A stretch of DNA of 37,294 bases from an uncultured Clostridia bacterium (GTDB lineage: Bacteria > Bacillota > Clostridia > Saccharofermentanales > Saccharofermentanaceae): positions 1-37,294 of the forward strand of contig CAMYXL010000027.1 in the NCBI GenBank assembly GCA_947303255.1, written 5' to 3'. The notes beneath the pieces are model-generated. The model had not been told where the DNA came from. It did not search any database and saw nothing but the letters and a program-made list of their open reading frames with translations. Positions 7,503 to 15,680 of the stretch are shown here, in pieces. Every line of letters starts with the position of its first letter. Position 1 is the first letter of the stretch. A program made the translations under genes and the position numbers.

Positions 7503-7739
7503 TTATATCCTGCTCTGGACCAGATTAATTACATCCTGGACGGTGGTGATACCTGCCAGGTCATCGTTGGTGAACGCGAAGCCGAACTTCTCCTCCAGAG
7601 ACACTGCCATAGCGAGCATTCCGATGGAATTGAATCCCAGATCCTCCTTAAGTGTTGCCTCAGGCGTGATCTTTGTAAGGTCCACCTCGTCACCGAAAGC
7701 GTCCGTTACTGCCTCTTTGATACCTTCCAAAATGTCCAT
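7503..7739 (-). CDS. Acyl carrier protein of the lipid operon
   Basis: The 78-residue acidic protein has the acyl carrier fold and the phosphopantetheine site LGFNSIGM with Ser38; the usual DSL is NSI here. It would carry fatty acyl groups as thioesters. It is the last gene of the five-gene minus operon. Its ATG overlaps the TAA of the preceding acyltransferase gene (TAATG), with AGGAGG just upstream. Because the operon also encodes an acyl-AMP ligase with its own fused carrier domain, this is probably a dedicated carrier rather than the housekeeping AcpP. The DSL-to-NSI change supports that, but it is inference. Confidence 0.9.
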   Translation of the reverse strand: MDILEGIKEAVTDAFGDEVDLTKITPEATLKEDLGFNSIGMLAMAVSLEEKFGFAFTNDDLAGITTVQDVINLVQSRI

Positions 7740-8401
7740 TATTTTCCTCCTGTTATCTCATCGAAAACATTCTTACATTCGTTGATCTTATCTATCAGTG
7801 CCTTCGCGATCTCATCCATCTCAGGTACCGACAAAAACTTATGGTTCGTGTAATCGCTGATCCTAAAGGGCTCACCTACTACAACTGTTCTTCTATTATA
7901 CCAATGCTTCGGCTTAAGAGAATATGCCGGAATGATAGGTGCCCCCGTCTGGCTCGCCAGGAATATTACACCTGCCTTGATCTCCGTTAAATCCATCTCC
8001 TCTTCCCTGTGAAGAGTTCCCTCAGGAAAGATCGTCAGCGCACGCTTGTGCTTAAGAGTCTTCGTCGCAACCCTTATCGCGTTGATGTCCGCAATGTTCC
8101 TGTCGATCTTGATGCAGCCGGAGTGGTAACACAGGAAATTTCTTATCGGATCCTTCATTACCAGCTCTGATGCCAGGAAGAACATTCTTCTGTTCGAAAA
8201 AACTGCGGAATAGAACCACGGATCCTTAAAAGACACATGGTTGCCGACGATGATCATACCTTCGTCCTTTATCTCATTATGGAAAGGCTTTTTGTCGACA
8301 GTGTACTTCTTCGGAAAAGGAATGCTGCCGCCAAGAAGCACGATACCGTGTGAGATATCGTAAAAAAACATACTGACGCCGTACTTTTTATTCCAGAACA
8401 T
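7739..8401 (-). CDS. PlsC-type 1-acyl-glycerol-3-phosphate acyltransferase homologue
   Basis: The 220-residue protein has the acyltransferase motifs I (GNHVSFKDP, His55 and Asp60 of the HX4D catalytic pair) and III (FPEGTLHREEE, Glu127). It should move an acyl chain from a carrier to a hydroxyl of a glycerolipid or similar acceptor at the membrane surface. Length is typical of small PlsC proteins. Start at 8401 is two bases after the stop of the sister acyltransferase, and AGGA overlaps that stop. It is the more canonical of the two acyltransferases here. Whether it makes phosphatidic acid or a special lipid cannot be seen; presence in an operon with its own ligase and carrier suggests a special role. 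Confidence 0.87.
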   Translation of the reverse strand: MFWNKKYGVSMFFYDISHGIVLLGGSIPFPKKYTVDKKPFHNEIKDEGMIIVGNHVSFKDPWFYSAVFSNRRMFFLASELVMKDPIRNFLCYHSGCIKIDRNIADINAIRVATKTLKHKRALTIFPEGTLHREEEMDLTEIKAGVIFLASQTGAPIIPAYSLKPKHWYNRRTVVVGEPFRISDYTNHKFLSVPEMDEIAKALIDKINECKNVFDEITGGK

Positions 8402-8403
8402 AC

Positions 8404-9054
8404 CTATCCTTTGTTCATTCGAGCTTTGAGCTCTTCTCCAAGATTATTGACATACTTCTCAAGTTCTGAAGTAATTATCCTCGCTCTCTGGGTTTCAGGC
8501 AAGGTGGTATCCGGACAAAAATCATTGACATTTAAAGGTTCGCCGACCATTACGTGAGCTCTCTTGAAGAATCCGTAATTGCCGTCGGTATATACCGGAA
8601 TGACAGGTGCGTCCGTGTGTGTCGCGATGATCGCCACACTAGGCTTAAACGGGAACGGAACGCCGTTTACAGGAAGTCTGGACGACGGGAAGATTCCTAT
8701 GGATTCACCTCTGTCCAGGCAGTCGAGACACTCACCGATAAACGAGAAATCATACTTGTCACGGTCGACGTGGATACACCCGACGCTGAACAAAAGGAAA
8801 TTCATGAATGCGTTCTTATTGAACATGACTTCTGCCACCAGGAACCTGATGTCATCGAAGATATAGTGATACCAGTATAGCGGCATATCCACGAGTGAGA
8901 TGTGATTTGACACGAGGATGCACGGCTTCGGCAGCTTTTTCGAGCACTTCTCATTAAGATAGTAGAATTTCGGCTTGAGTATCAGAAGGGTCGGTAATCC
9001 CGTGACCTTAACAAAACCCGTTATAAACTTGTTCTTTCTAAAACGTCTTCCCAT
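8404..9054 (-). CDS. PlsC-like acyltransferase with degenerate motif III
   Basis: The 216-residue protein has motif I as SNHISLVDMP (His51 and Asp56), so the catalytic pair is intact. At motif III, where PlsC has FPEGTRS, it reads FPSSRLP (122-128). The Glu that helps bind the glycerol phosphate is replaced by Ser, while an Arg is kept. That points to a different acceptor or orientation. The start overlaps the stop of the ligase gene (TAATG at 9054), which implies translational coupling. Together with the canonical acyltransferase it could place two acyl chains on one backbone. The family is clear; the acceptor is unknown. Confidence 0.82.
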   Translation of the reverse strand: MGRRFRKNKFITGFVKVTGLPTLLILKPKFYYLNEKCSKKLPKPCILVSNHISLVDMPLYWYHYIFDDIRFLVAEVMFNKNAFMNFLLFSVGCIHVDRDKYDFSFIGECLDCLDRGESIGIFPSSRLPVNGVPFPFKPSVAIIATHTDAPVIPVYTDGNYGFFKRAHVMVGEPLNVNDFCPDTTLPETQRARIITSELEKYVNNLGEELKARMNKG

Positions 9055-10982
9055 TATACTTTCTGATCCTCAATGTATTTACTTAAATCGATTGCTGTAT
9101 TGCATGTAAAGGTCTCCACCCCGTACTCATCCGTGATCCTCGACAAGATCGCGAAGTACTGAAGGCTCGATGCTCCCAGATCCAGGATGATGTTCGCGTC
9201 AGGAGCGATCTCAGACTCAGGTTTTTCCAAGACATCGGCGATGATCTTCGTTACCTGCTTTAAGATCTCGGGATCAGCAAGAGGTACCTGCTGAGCCTGC
9301 TTAGGCATGAACTTATTCATCCTCATGAGCTTAATGTCGCCGTTCTTGATGCCTCGCTTTAAGTATGCTCGGCTGACCTTGATCGCCTGCTCACTCATCA
9401 GCGGATCATAGGTAAAATAGAACCTCTTGACCCTGGATGTCTGCGGAAGCGTGTCGTTGACCTTATTAATGTACTCGCAGATCGCGTCTGTTTCTTCCTT
9501 GGTTGCATTATTCTCGATCCTTACGACCATTGCAAGGACTTCGCCGTCACTTCTCTCCTCGCCGTAGCAGGAGAAGTTCTTGGCGTAAGGAATCTCGAAC
9601 AGCTGCTCAACCGCATCAGGATTGATGTTCTCGCCGTTATCGCCAATAACGAGGTCTTTCTCACGGCCCTTGATGAACCAGTAGTTGCCGTCGTTAGTGG
9701 CTACGTCCATGGTGTCAAACCACTCGCCTCTTTCCTGAACAACGCCGTCGATCATGATCTTCTTGCTCAAGGATTCGCCCTTAACAAGAAGCGTTCCGTG
9801 ATCGGAGATCTTGTACTGGGTGTCGCCTATCGGATGTCCTACGGAGTTGAGGTTACGCTCCTTCGGGCGGTAGCGCAGCTCAACAGATGTGATACCGATC
9901 TCACTCATGCCGTAGCCGTTATGAAGCGGGTAGCCGATGCCGTTAAACAGCTTCAGCGTAGTATCTTTGAGGTAGCTTCCGCCGCTTATGCAGAACACGA
10001 TGGAAGGTCCGAAGATGGAACCCGTGACCTCACCCATGATGAACTTCGCGATGTTTGTTCCCGCATAAGGGAAGACATTCTGGATCGCCGTGCAGATGCT
10101 GATTCCGATCTTAAACGCGCGTCTCTTTTTGGCAGGACGGCGGTTGATCTCCGCCATGGCCTTCTTCTCGATGGTGTGCCAGAGCGCCGGGACCGCGAAG
10201 ATGTGGGTAACCTCATGGCGGCGGCAGGTACGGACGATAGTGTCCGGTGAATAGTTCTTAAGGAACACGAAAGTACGGCCGAAGAACGCGAACCAGAAAT
10301 ATACCGCGAACAGGCCGAACACGTGGTAGAACGGCAGGAACGCCAGCTGCTTGATGGAACCGTGGTAGCCGGTCGCCATTCTCGGGCTCTCCTTAACGAT
10401 GCTCTCGGCATCCAGGATCTGCTTGCTGGTCTCCGCTCCCGTGTAAAAACATATGGACTGATGAAGTGACGTCGCCGAAGTCGATATCGCGAACTCATTC
10501 TCGAAAACGTCCTCCGGACATCTCGCGTAGGAATCATCAGTCAGCGTAAATTCCGAAAAATCGATGAACTCGCCCGTGAGCTTTGTAGATCCCATGCCGA
10601 TGATGGTCTTGATCTCAAGAGTTTTAAGGATAGACTCGGATAGGCTCTGCGGATGGCGGCAGTTTACCAGGAACGGCTTGTTTCCGCTCTTGATGATAGC
10701 CCAAAAAGCCACGATCCACTCGAGACAGTTCTCCATCTCCAGGGCAACGTATGCGTGGGTAGCGCCTATTTTCGAGTATAAAAAGGCAGAGGCATTTTCT
10801 ATGTAGCCTTTGACTTCCTTGTAGGTGTACTTGCGGATCCTGTAGTCTATCTCAGTTTCTGCGAGGACCAGGCCGTTGTCGCGGAACATGATCTCGTAGA
10901 TAGCCTGAAAATCGCGCTTCGAGTTAAGGAGCGCATTAATGTTGTAATCGATGTAATCCTGTAGTTCTTTTTTGATGCGCAC
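9054..10982 (-). CDS. Fatty-acid AMP ligase fused to an acyl carrier domain
   Basis: The 642-residue protein is an ANL-superfamily adenylating enzyme. Motif A5 is NGYGMSEIG (355-363), A8 is IKGREKDLVIGDNGENINP (437-455) and the A10 Lys is in AIKVSRAYL (Lys535). The C-terminal 75 residues form a carrier domain with DLGASSLQYF, Ser606 being the likely phosphopantetheine site. It would activate a fatty acid with ATP and load it on its own carrier. The A3 phosphate loop, normally like TSGTTGKPK, is reduced to YTGAETSKQ (180-188), and A7 lacks the usual TGD. The start is GTG at 10982, directly after the hydrolase stop codon (TAAGTG), with AAGGAG 12 bases before it. It is the second gene of the operon. 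Confidence 0.85.
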   Translation of the reverse strand: MRIKKELQDYIDYNINALLNSKRDFQAIYEIMFRDNGLVLAETEIDYRIRKYTYKEVKGYIENASAFLYSKIGATHAYVALEMENCLEWIVAFWAIIKSGNKPFLVNCRHPQSLSESILKTLEIKTIIGMGSTKLTGEFIDFSEFTLTDDSYARCPEDVFENEFAISTSATSLHQSICFYTGAETSKQILDAESIVKESPRMATGYHGSIKQLAFLPFYHVFGLFAVYFWFAFFGRTFVFLKNYSPDTIVRTCRRHEVTHIFAVPALWHTIEKKAMAEINRRPAKKRRAFKIGISICTAIQNVFPYAGTNIAKFIMGEVTGSIFGPSIVFCISGGSYLKDTTLKLFNGIGYPLHNGYGMSEIGITSVELRYRPKERNLNSVGHPIGDTQYKISDHGTLLVKGESLSKKIMIDGVVQERGEWFDTMDVATNDGNYWFIKGREKDLVIGDNGENINPDAVEQLFEIPYAKNFSCYGEERSDGEVLAMVVRIENNATKEETDAICEYINKVNDTLPQTSRVKRFYFTYDPLMSEQAIKVSRAYLKRGIKNGDIKLMRMNKFMPKQAQQVPLADPEILKQVTKIIADVLEKPESEIAPDANIILDLGASSLQYFAILSRITDEYGVETFTCNTAIDLSKYIEDQKV

Positions 10983-11954
10983 TTATCCGACAAACTCCTT
11001 TATGGCGTTATCGTAAGCTTCCTTGTTGTTGATCCTCAGATGTGAATGAGCACCCTTGTCGAACCACACGATCTTCTTGTGGAGCGAAGTGCATGTGTCA
11101 TAGAGTTTCTGACTCTTTTCAGGAAGAGAGAAGATGTCCTGTCTGCCGTACAGGAACAGGATAGGCATATCGCCGATCTCCTTGACGAGCTTGATAGGAG
11201 CTTCTTCACGAAGTCTCGCGCCCGTGTTCTTCTCGATATGGTAAAGGCACATAGGAAGGATTGGATAAACCGGCTTCTTCTCGTACTTGATGTGCTCTCT
11301 GAATGTCTCTTTGAACTTGATGAATGAACCCTCAGTGATGATGGCCTTGATGTTGCCTCTCTTTGTAGCGTTCTTAGCTGCAAGAAGTCCCGTAACCGTT
11401 CCGACGCAGATGCAGTGGAGGTAGACCTTCTTGATGCCGTGCTTTTCTTCGAGCCAGGTGAGCCACTTGTCAAGGTCTCTGTGCTCGTAATGTCCGAGGG
11501 AGTGATATTTTCCTTCGCTGCTGCCGTGTGAACGCGGGTCAACTGCGAGGATGTTCATGCCTGCTTCCCAGTAAGGCTGGTCAAAATAGTATCCGTACAT
11601 TAAGCCTTCAGCTCTTCCCGGAATAACGATGACACAGCGGTCGGAACCGTGATCGTAGTACTCGGCGTGAAGCTTAAGGCCGTCGTTAACGATGTCGACA
11701 GGTTGCTTTTTGTCCTTGATGGTCTCTGCGAAGGCAAGACCCTCATTCCACATCTGTACCTGTTCCTCGTTGTCCTGGTAGGTACAGTCGTTGCCGAATT
11801 TCTCCGGAGTAGTCCTTACGACCTGCTCCTCATATATTTTGACAGCGATAGGGTTAAGGAAGAAAAACATACCGACTACGCTTCCCACGAGAAGTACTGC
11901 GATAATGATGGCCGCGATTGCCCATCCGCTTATTGTAAGCTGAACCAAAAACAT
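10983..11954 (-). CDS. Membrane-anchored alpha/beta hydrolase with Cys in the nucleophile position
   Basis: The 323-residue protein has one N-terminal membrane helix (about 8-33) and an alpha/beta-hydrolase domain with VIPGRAEG (oxyanion region), DPRSHGSSEG, an acid Asp273 in LYGRQD and a late His in GAHSH. The nucleophile elbow, normally GxSxG, reads C181-I-C183-V-G185, so the nucleophile would be Cys183, as in dienelactone hydrolases. It leads the lipid operon and is followed without a gap by the ligase gene. GGAGGGG precedes the ATG at 11954, and an extended -10 (TGATATAAT, ending at 11989) lies upstream. A role in thioester or ester transfer or release fits the operon, but is inference. 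If Cys183 is not catalytic, the protein may be a non-hydrolytic relative. Confidence 0.82.
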   Translation of the reverse strand: MFLVQLTISGWAIAAIIIAVLLVGSVVGMFFFLNPIAVKIYEEQVVRTTPEKFGNDCTYQDNEEQVQMWNEGLAFAETIKDKKQPVDIVNDGLKLHAEYYDHGSDRCVIVIPGRAEGLMYGYYFDQPYWEAGMNILAVDPRSHGSSEGKYHSLGHYEHRDLDKWLTWLEEKHGIKKVYLHCICVGTVTGLLAAKNATKRGNIKAIITEGSFIKFKETFREHIKYEKKPVYPILPMCLYHIEKNTGARLREEAPIKLVKEIGDMPILFLYGRQDIFSLPEKSQKLYDTCTSLHKKIVWFDKGAHSHLRINNKEAYDNAIKEFVG

Positions 11955-12027
11955 AAAGCCCCTCCTTCACCCTTGTGATGACAGTTTGATTATATCATTC
12001 ACTACATAATATAAAGGTTCAAAATAG

Positions 12028-12057
12028 TTTGAATGTCAAGACAATTTTTGCTAATAT
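12028..12057. promoter_or_regulatory. FabT-like palindrome and promoter in the divergent lipid intergenic region
   Basis: TTTGAATGTCAAG (12028-12040) is a palindrome with core TTGA-n3-TCAA, close to the TTTGA-n-TCAAA boxes of the MarR-family fatty-acid regulator FabT. For the plus operon it contains the -35 element (TTGAAT, 12029-12034), followed after 17 bases by TAATAT (12052-12057). On the minus strand it contains TTGACA and lies about 35 bases upstream of the extended -10 of the hydrolase operon. One bound regulator could therefore affect both operons. No fabT gene is in the window, so the regulator is assumed. Confidence 0.55.
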
Positions 12058-12118
12058 ATTGTGTATGCGTATTAATATGCGCGTTAAAGAACTACACTTT
12101 TTTGGAGGAGCGAAATAT

Positions 12119-13057
12119 ATGGGTTTTGTAATTATTCCAGATACAGCCTGCGATCTTGAAAAGAATCTTCGTGACAGATTCGGAATCGAGGACTATCTCA
12201 GAGGAACTATCTATTTTCCGGACGGACACAGTGAGCCGATCTCTCTTGACTGGGAGAAGATGACACCGGACGAATACTACTCTTCAATGAAGGGACACAA
12301 CGTGCTTTACAAGACAGCAAGTGTACCTATGGGCGAGGCTAGGGAAGTTTTCGAGAGACATCTTGAGAAGGGTGAGGATATCCTGAGCATCTCATTGTCT
12401 TCAGGTCTTTCCACTTCATTCAACGAATCAGAACTCGTAGCTAAGGAACTCCGTGAGAAGTATCCTGATCGTAAGATCTATTGTGTAGATTCACTTCGTT
12501 ATTCAACATCTCTTGCACTTCTCGTTATCAAGGCATGCGAGAAGAAGCAGTCGGGTGCAACTATCGAAGAGACATATGAATATATCGAGAGCATTAAGAG
12601 AAACATCCATCAGATGGGCTTCATGGATGACCTTTACTTCCTGGCTAAGGTTGGACGTGTTTCCAACTTCAAGGCTTTCTTCGGAACACTCGTTGGCGTA
12701 GCTCCTCTTGCTGACTTCAACAAGAACGGTGTATCTGAGGTTATCGGTAAGGCTAAGGGAAGAAAAGCAGCTAACAAGGCTACTATCGAGTACATGAAGC
12801 ACTTCATCGAGAACCCTGAAGACCAGATCATCTTCGTAGCACACTCACTGCGTAAGGAATTCGCAGATATGCTCGCTGATGACATTAAAGAGACTTTCCA
12901 CCCTAAGGAGATCATCATGAACAATGTAGGTATGGCTTGCGGTGCCAACATCGGACCTGGCCTTTGCTGTGCATACTTCATGGGTAAGCAGGTATCGGAG
13001 ACTCTCGAAGAAGAAAAGAAAGTAATCAATGACATCCTTGAGGGAATGAAAAAATAA
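12119..13057 (+). CDS. fakB: DegV-family fatty-acid binding protein (FakB)
   Basis: The 312-residue protein has the DegV/FakB layout. The N-terminus IIPDTACDL corresponds to the family's VDSTADL start, a KTASVP segment (65-70) lies in the lipid-binding region, and SSGLSTSFN (94-102) forms the second ligand loop. FakB proteins bind a free fatty acid and present it to the kinase FakA. The ATG at 12119 is preceded by TTGGAGGAG and agrees with family length; longer in-frame starts at 12029 overlap the promoter and are rejected. It is the first of four plus-strand genes (fakB, fakB, fakA, plsX). Two FakB copies in one locus usually prefer different chains, for example saturated and unsaturated; which is which cannot be told here. 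Confidence 0.9.
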   Translation: MGFVIIPDTACDLEKNLRDRFGIEDYLRGTIYFPDGHSEPISLDWEKMTPDEYYSSMKGHNVLYKTASVPMGEAREVFERHLEKGEDILSISLSSGLSTSFNESELVAKELREKYPDRKIYCVDSLRYSTSLALLVIKACEKKQSGATIEETYEYIESIKRNIHQMGFMDDLYFLAKVGRVSNFKAFFGTLVGVAPLADFNKNGVSEVIGKAKGRKAANKATIEYMKHFIENPEDQIIFVAHSLRKEFADMLADDIKETFHPKEIIMNNVGMACGANIGPGLCCAYFMGKQVSETLEEEKKVINDILEGMKK

Positions 13058-13069
13058 TAAGGTGATGAT

Positions 13070-13951
13070 ATGAGCAGAAAGTTTACTATCCTTGTAGATT
13101 CAACGGCAGATCTCGGAAAAGATATGCGTGACAAGTACGACATCGACTATGCAGCGATGAACTACGTACTTGATGAGAAGGAATATCCGGCTTCCCTTGA
13201 CTGGGAATCCCATAGCGCAAAGGAGTTCTATGATCTCATGCGCGGCGGTAAGATCATGAAGACGACTCAGGTACCTGGTCCTGTATATGAGGCTAAGTTC
13301 CAGGAGTGCGCAGACAGAGGCGAAGATGTTCTCTACATCTCCTGTTCTTCTGCTCTGTCAGGTTCCATCAACATGGCTAAGATGGTCGCAGAGGAATTCC
13401 TCGAAGATCATCCTGACATGAAGATCATCTGCGTCGATCCTCTTATCAGTTCTCTCGGACAGGGATATATCGCTATCAGGGCCAGTGAACTTCGTTCTGA
13501 AGGCAAGAGCATCGAGGAAGTTGCAAAGTATATCGAGGACAACCGTCTTAAGGTTCACCAGATCGGCGTAGTTGCAGATCTTAAGTTCCTTAAGCAGTCC
13601 GGAAGAGTTACGGCTACAAGCGCTTTCTTCGGTAACATCTTCGACGTTAAGCCTATCCTCATCTCCGATACCAAGGGACAGAATCTGGCAGTAAAGAAGA
13701 TCAAGGGCTTCAAGAACGCTCTCATCGAGACAGCTCAGGACGTTAAGAACGAGGTTATCGATCCTGCTTCTCAGACTCTCTTCATCTCTCACGCAGATTG
13801 CCCTGAAGATGCTGAGTTCTGGAAGAACGAGATCACTAAGTACAGCCCGTTCAAGGACTGCTACATCAGTAACATCGGACCGATCGTCGGTGCTTCCGTT
13901 GGTCCTGGCACTATCATCTGCTATTACCTTGGTGATGAAGTAACTTTGTAA
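13070..13951 (+). CDS. fakB: Second DegV-family fatty-acid binding protein (FakB)
   Basis: The 293-residue protein begins ILVDSTADLGKDM, the classical DegV start, and has KTTQVPGP and SCSSALSGSIN loops that line the fatty-acid pocket. It is clearly related to the preceding FakB but well diverged, so the pair is not a recent duplication. AAGGTGATG lies just before the ATG, 12 bases after the previous stop. The product should deliver a bound fatty acid to FakA and carry the acyl-phosphate onward. The TQVPGP sequence differs from the SVPMGE of the first copy and is a good place to look for chain specificity. Confidence 0.9.
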   Translation: MSRKFTILVDSTADLGKDMRDKYDIDYAAMNYVLDEKEYPASLDWESHSAKEFYDLMRGGKIMKTTQVPGPVYEAKFQECADRGEDVLYISCSSALSGSINMAKMVAEEFLEDHPDMKIICVDPLISSLGQGYIAIRASELRSEGKSIEEVAKYIEDNRLKVHQIGVVADLKFLKQSGRVTATSAFFGNIFDVKPILISDTKGQNLAVKKIKGFKNALIETAQDVKNEVIDPASQTLFISHADCPEDAEFWKNEITKYSPFKDCYISNIGPIVGASVGPGTIICYYLGDEVTL

Positions 13952-13970
13952 TAGAAAGAATTTGACACAC

Positions 13971-15653
13971 ATGAACCATTCGATAATTGACTCTGTAATG
14001 CTCGCGAAAATGCTTAACGGCGGTTATCAGCAGCTTCTGAGTCAAAAAGAAGAGATCAATAATCTGAACGTATTCCCTATCCCTGACGGCGATACCGGTC
14101 TTAACATGGGCCGCACGCTCCAGGGCGGAATCGAGACAATAAAAGAGGACGCTTCATTCAAGGATATGATGAAGGCGTTTTCGAAAGGCACCCTGATGTC
14201 CGCTCGCGGCAACTCGGGTGTTATCCTCTCCCAGTTCTTCAGAGGATTTGCAAAGGGCATGACCGATATCGATGAGATGACCATCGCTGATTTTTCCAAT
14301 GCGATGGAGTCCGGCCGTAATCAGGCATACTCCGCAGTCGTAAATCCTGTTGAAGGAACAATGCTCACGCTCATGACTGACGGTGCTGAGATACTTAAGA
14401 GCAACAGCGGATCCATCGAAGACTTTGAGTCACTGTTCGATATCCTGATCCCTGAGCTCGAGGCATCTCTTGAAAGAACTCCGTCACTTCTTGAAGTCCT
14501 CGCCGATGCAGGCGTTGTGGACAGCGGCGGAGCAGGTCTTCTTGCTATCTTCAGAGGTATGAAGAAGGCACTTAAGGGAGAATCCATCGAAGTATCCGAG
14601 GCTGAGCACACGGCTCCATCTTCTGCTGCTGTTGCTTTACTCGACGAGAACTCCGAGGTTGAGTTCGGTTACTGCACTGAATTCATCCTGCAGCTTTTTT
14701 CGAAAAAGACAGAGATAAACAAATTCGACATAGACGAATTCATTGAAGAACTTACAAAGCTCGGCGACTCGATCGTTGCTATCCGCGACGAGGAGCTCGT
14801 GAAGGTTCACATCCACACGAAGACTCCTGAGGTACCGCTGGCTTACGCGCACAAGTTCGGTGAGTTCGTTACCATGAAGATCGAGAACATGACTGTTCAG
14901 CATAACGAGATCATTGCCGAGGATTCGGAGTCGGTGCTCGCGAAGACAACGACCAATTCCGCGGCTCCGGCAAGGCCAAAGAAGCACCAGAAGTTCGCTG
15001 TCGTAACGACATGCACGGGCTCGGGCTTTAAGTCGCTGTTCGAGGATTTCGGTGCCGATGCGGTCATCGACGGAGGTCAGACGAACAACCCGTCTGCCGA
15101 GGACTTCGTAAATGCGTTCAAGACGATCGATGCCGACTACATCGTCGTTCTTCCTAATAATTCGAACATCATCCTTACGGCCGAGCAGGCTGCGAAGCTT
15201 TATAAGGATTGCGAGATAAGAGTCGTTCCGACAAAGTCTCTGGCTGAAGGCTACTCTTCCCTGTCACTCATGGATAAGTATGCTTCGGACATCGACGCTT
15301 TCGTGAACAGCATGACATATGCACTTAACAGCGTTGATACCGGTCTGGTCTCAACAGCTACACGCGATGCCGAGATGGACGGCGTCAAGATCATAAAGGG
15401 CGAATACGTAGGTATCCTCAATAAGGAGATAAGGATATCTGCTATCAACAAGCTGGATGCGGCTGTTAACCTTCTCAAAGGTTACGAGGACATCAACGAC
15501 AAAGACGTACTCACTGTCTTCTACGGAAAGGACGTATCCGAAGAAGAAGCTGCAGTTCTTGAAGATCTGCTGTGTTCGGAATTTCCGCTCCTCGAGATCG
15601 GTATAGTTCCGGGCCTTCAGGACGTGTACAGCTTTGTAATGGCAATTGAATAA
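13971..15653 (+). CDS. fakA: Fatty-acid kinase catalytic subunit (FakA, DhaL plus DegV-like domains)
   Basis: The 560-residue protein carries the Dak2/DhaL ATP-binding motif NVFPIPDGDTGLNM (33-46) with metal-binding Asp residues, a middle domain, and a C-terminal domain from about 340 (FAVVTTCTGSGFKSLF, then GGQTNNPSAEDF) that is related to FakB. This is the full FakA/YloV arrangement at normal length. FakA phosphorylates the fatty acid held by FakB to acyl-phosphate. The start is uncertain: an ATG at 13971 has only AGAAAG 12 bases before it, and a TTG at 13962 lies three bases from the same site; I chose the ATG. The gene begins 19 bases after fakB and is co-transcribed. Such a weak site after two strong ones may lower kinase dosage relative to FakB. 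Confidence 0.93.
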   Translation: MNHSIIDSVMLAKMLNGGYQQLLSQKEEINNLNVFPIPDGDTGLNMGRTLQGGIETIKEDASFKDMMKAFSKGTLMSARGNSGVILSQFFRGFAKGMTDIDEMTIADFSNAMESGRNQAYSAVVNPVEGTMLTLMTDGAEILKSNSGSIEDFESLFDILIPELEASLERTPSLLEVLADAGVVDSGGAGLLAIFRGMKKALKGESIEVSEAEHTAPSSAAVALLDENSEVEFGYCTEFILQLFSKKTEINKFDIDEFIEELTKLGDSIVAIRDEELVKVHIHTKTPEVPLAYAHKFGEFVTMKIENMTVQHNEIIAEDSESVLAKTTTNSAAPARPKKHQKFAVVTTCTGSGFKSLFEDFGADAVIDGGQTNNPSAEDFVNAFKTIDADYIVVLPNNSNIILTAEQAAKLYKDCEIRVVPTKSLAEGYSSLSLMDKYASDIDAFVNSMTYALNSVDTGLVSTATRDAEMDGVKIIKGEYVGILNKEIRISAINKLDAAVNLLKGYEDINDKDVLTVFYGKDVSEEEAAVLEDLLCSEFPLLEIGIVPGLQDVYSFVMAIE

Positions 15654-15680
15654 TTTGAATTAAGATTGGGGGAATATCTT

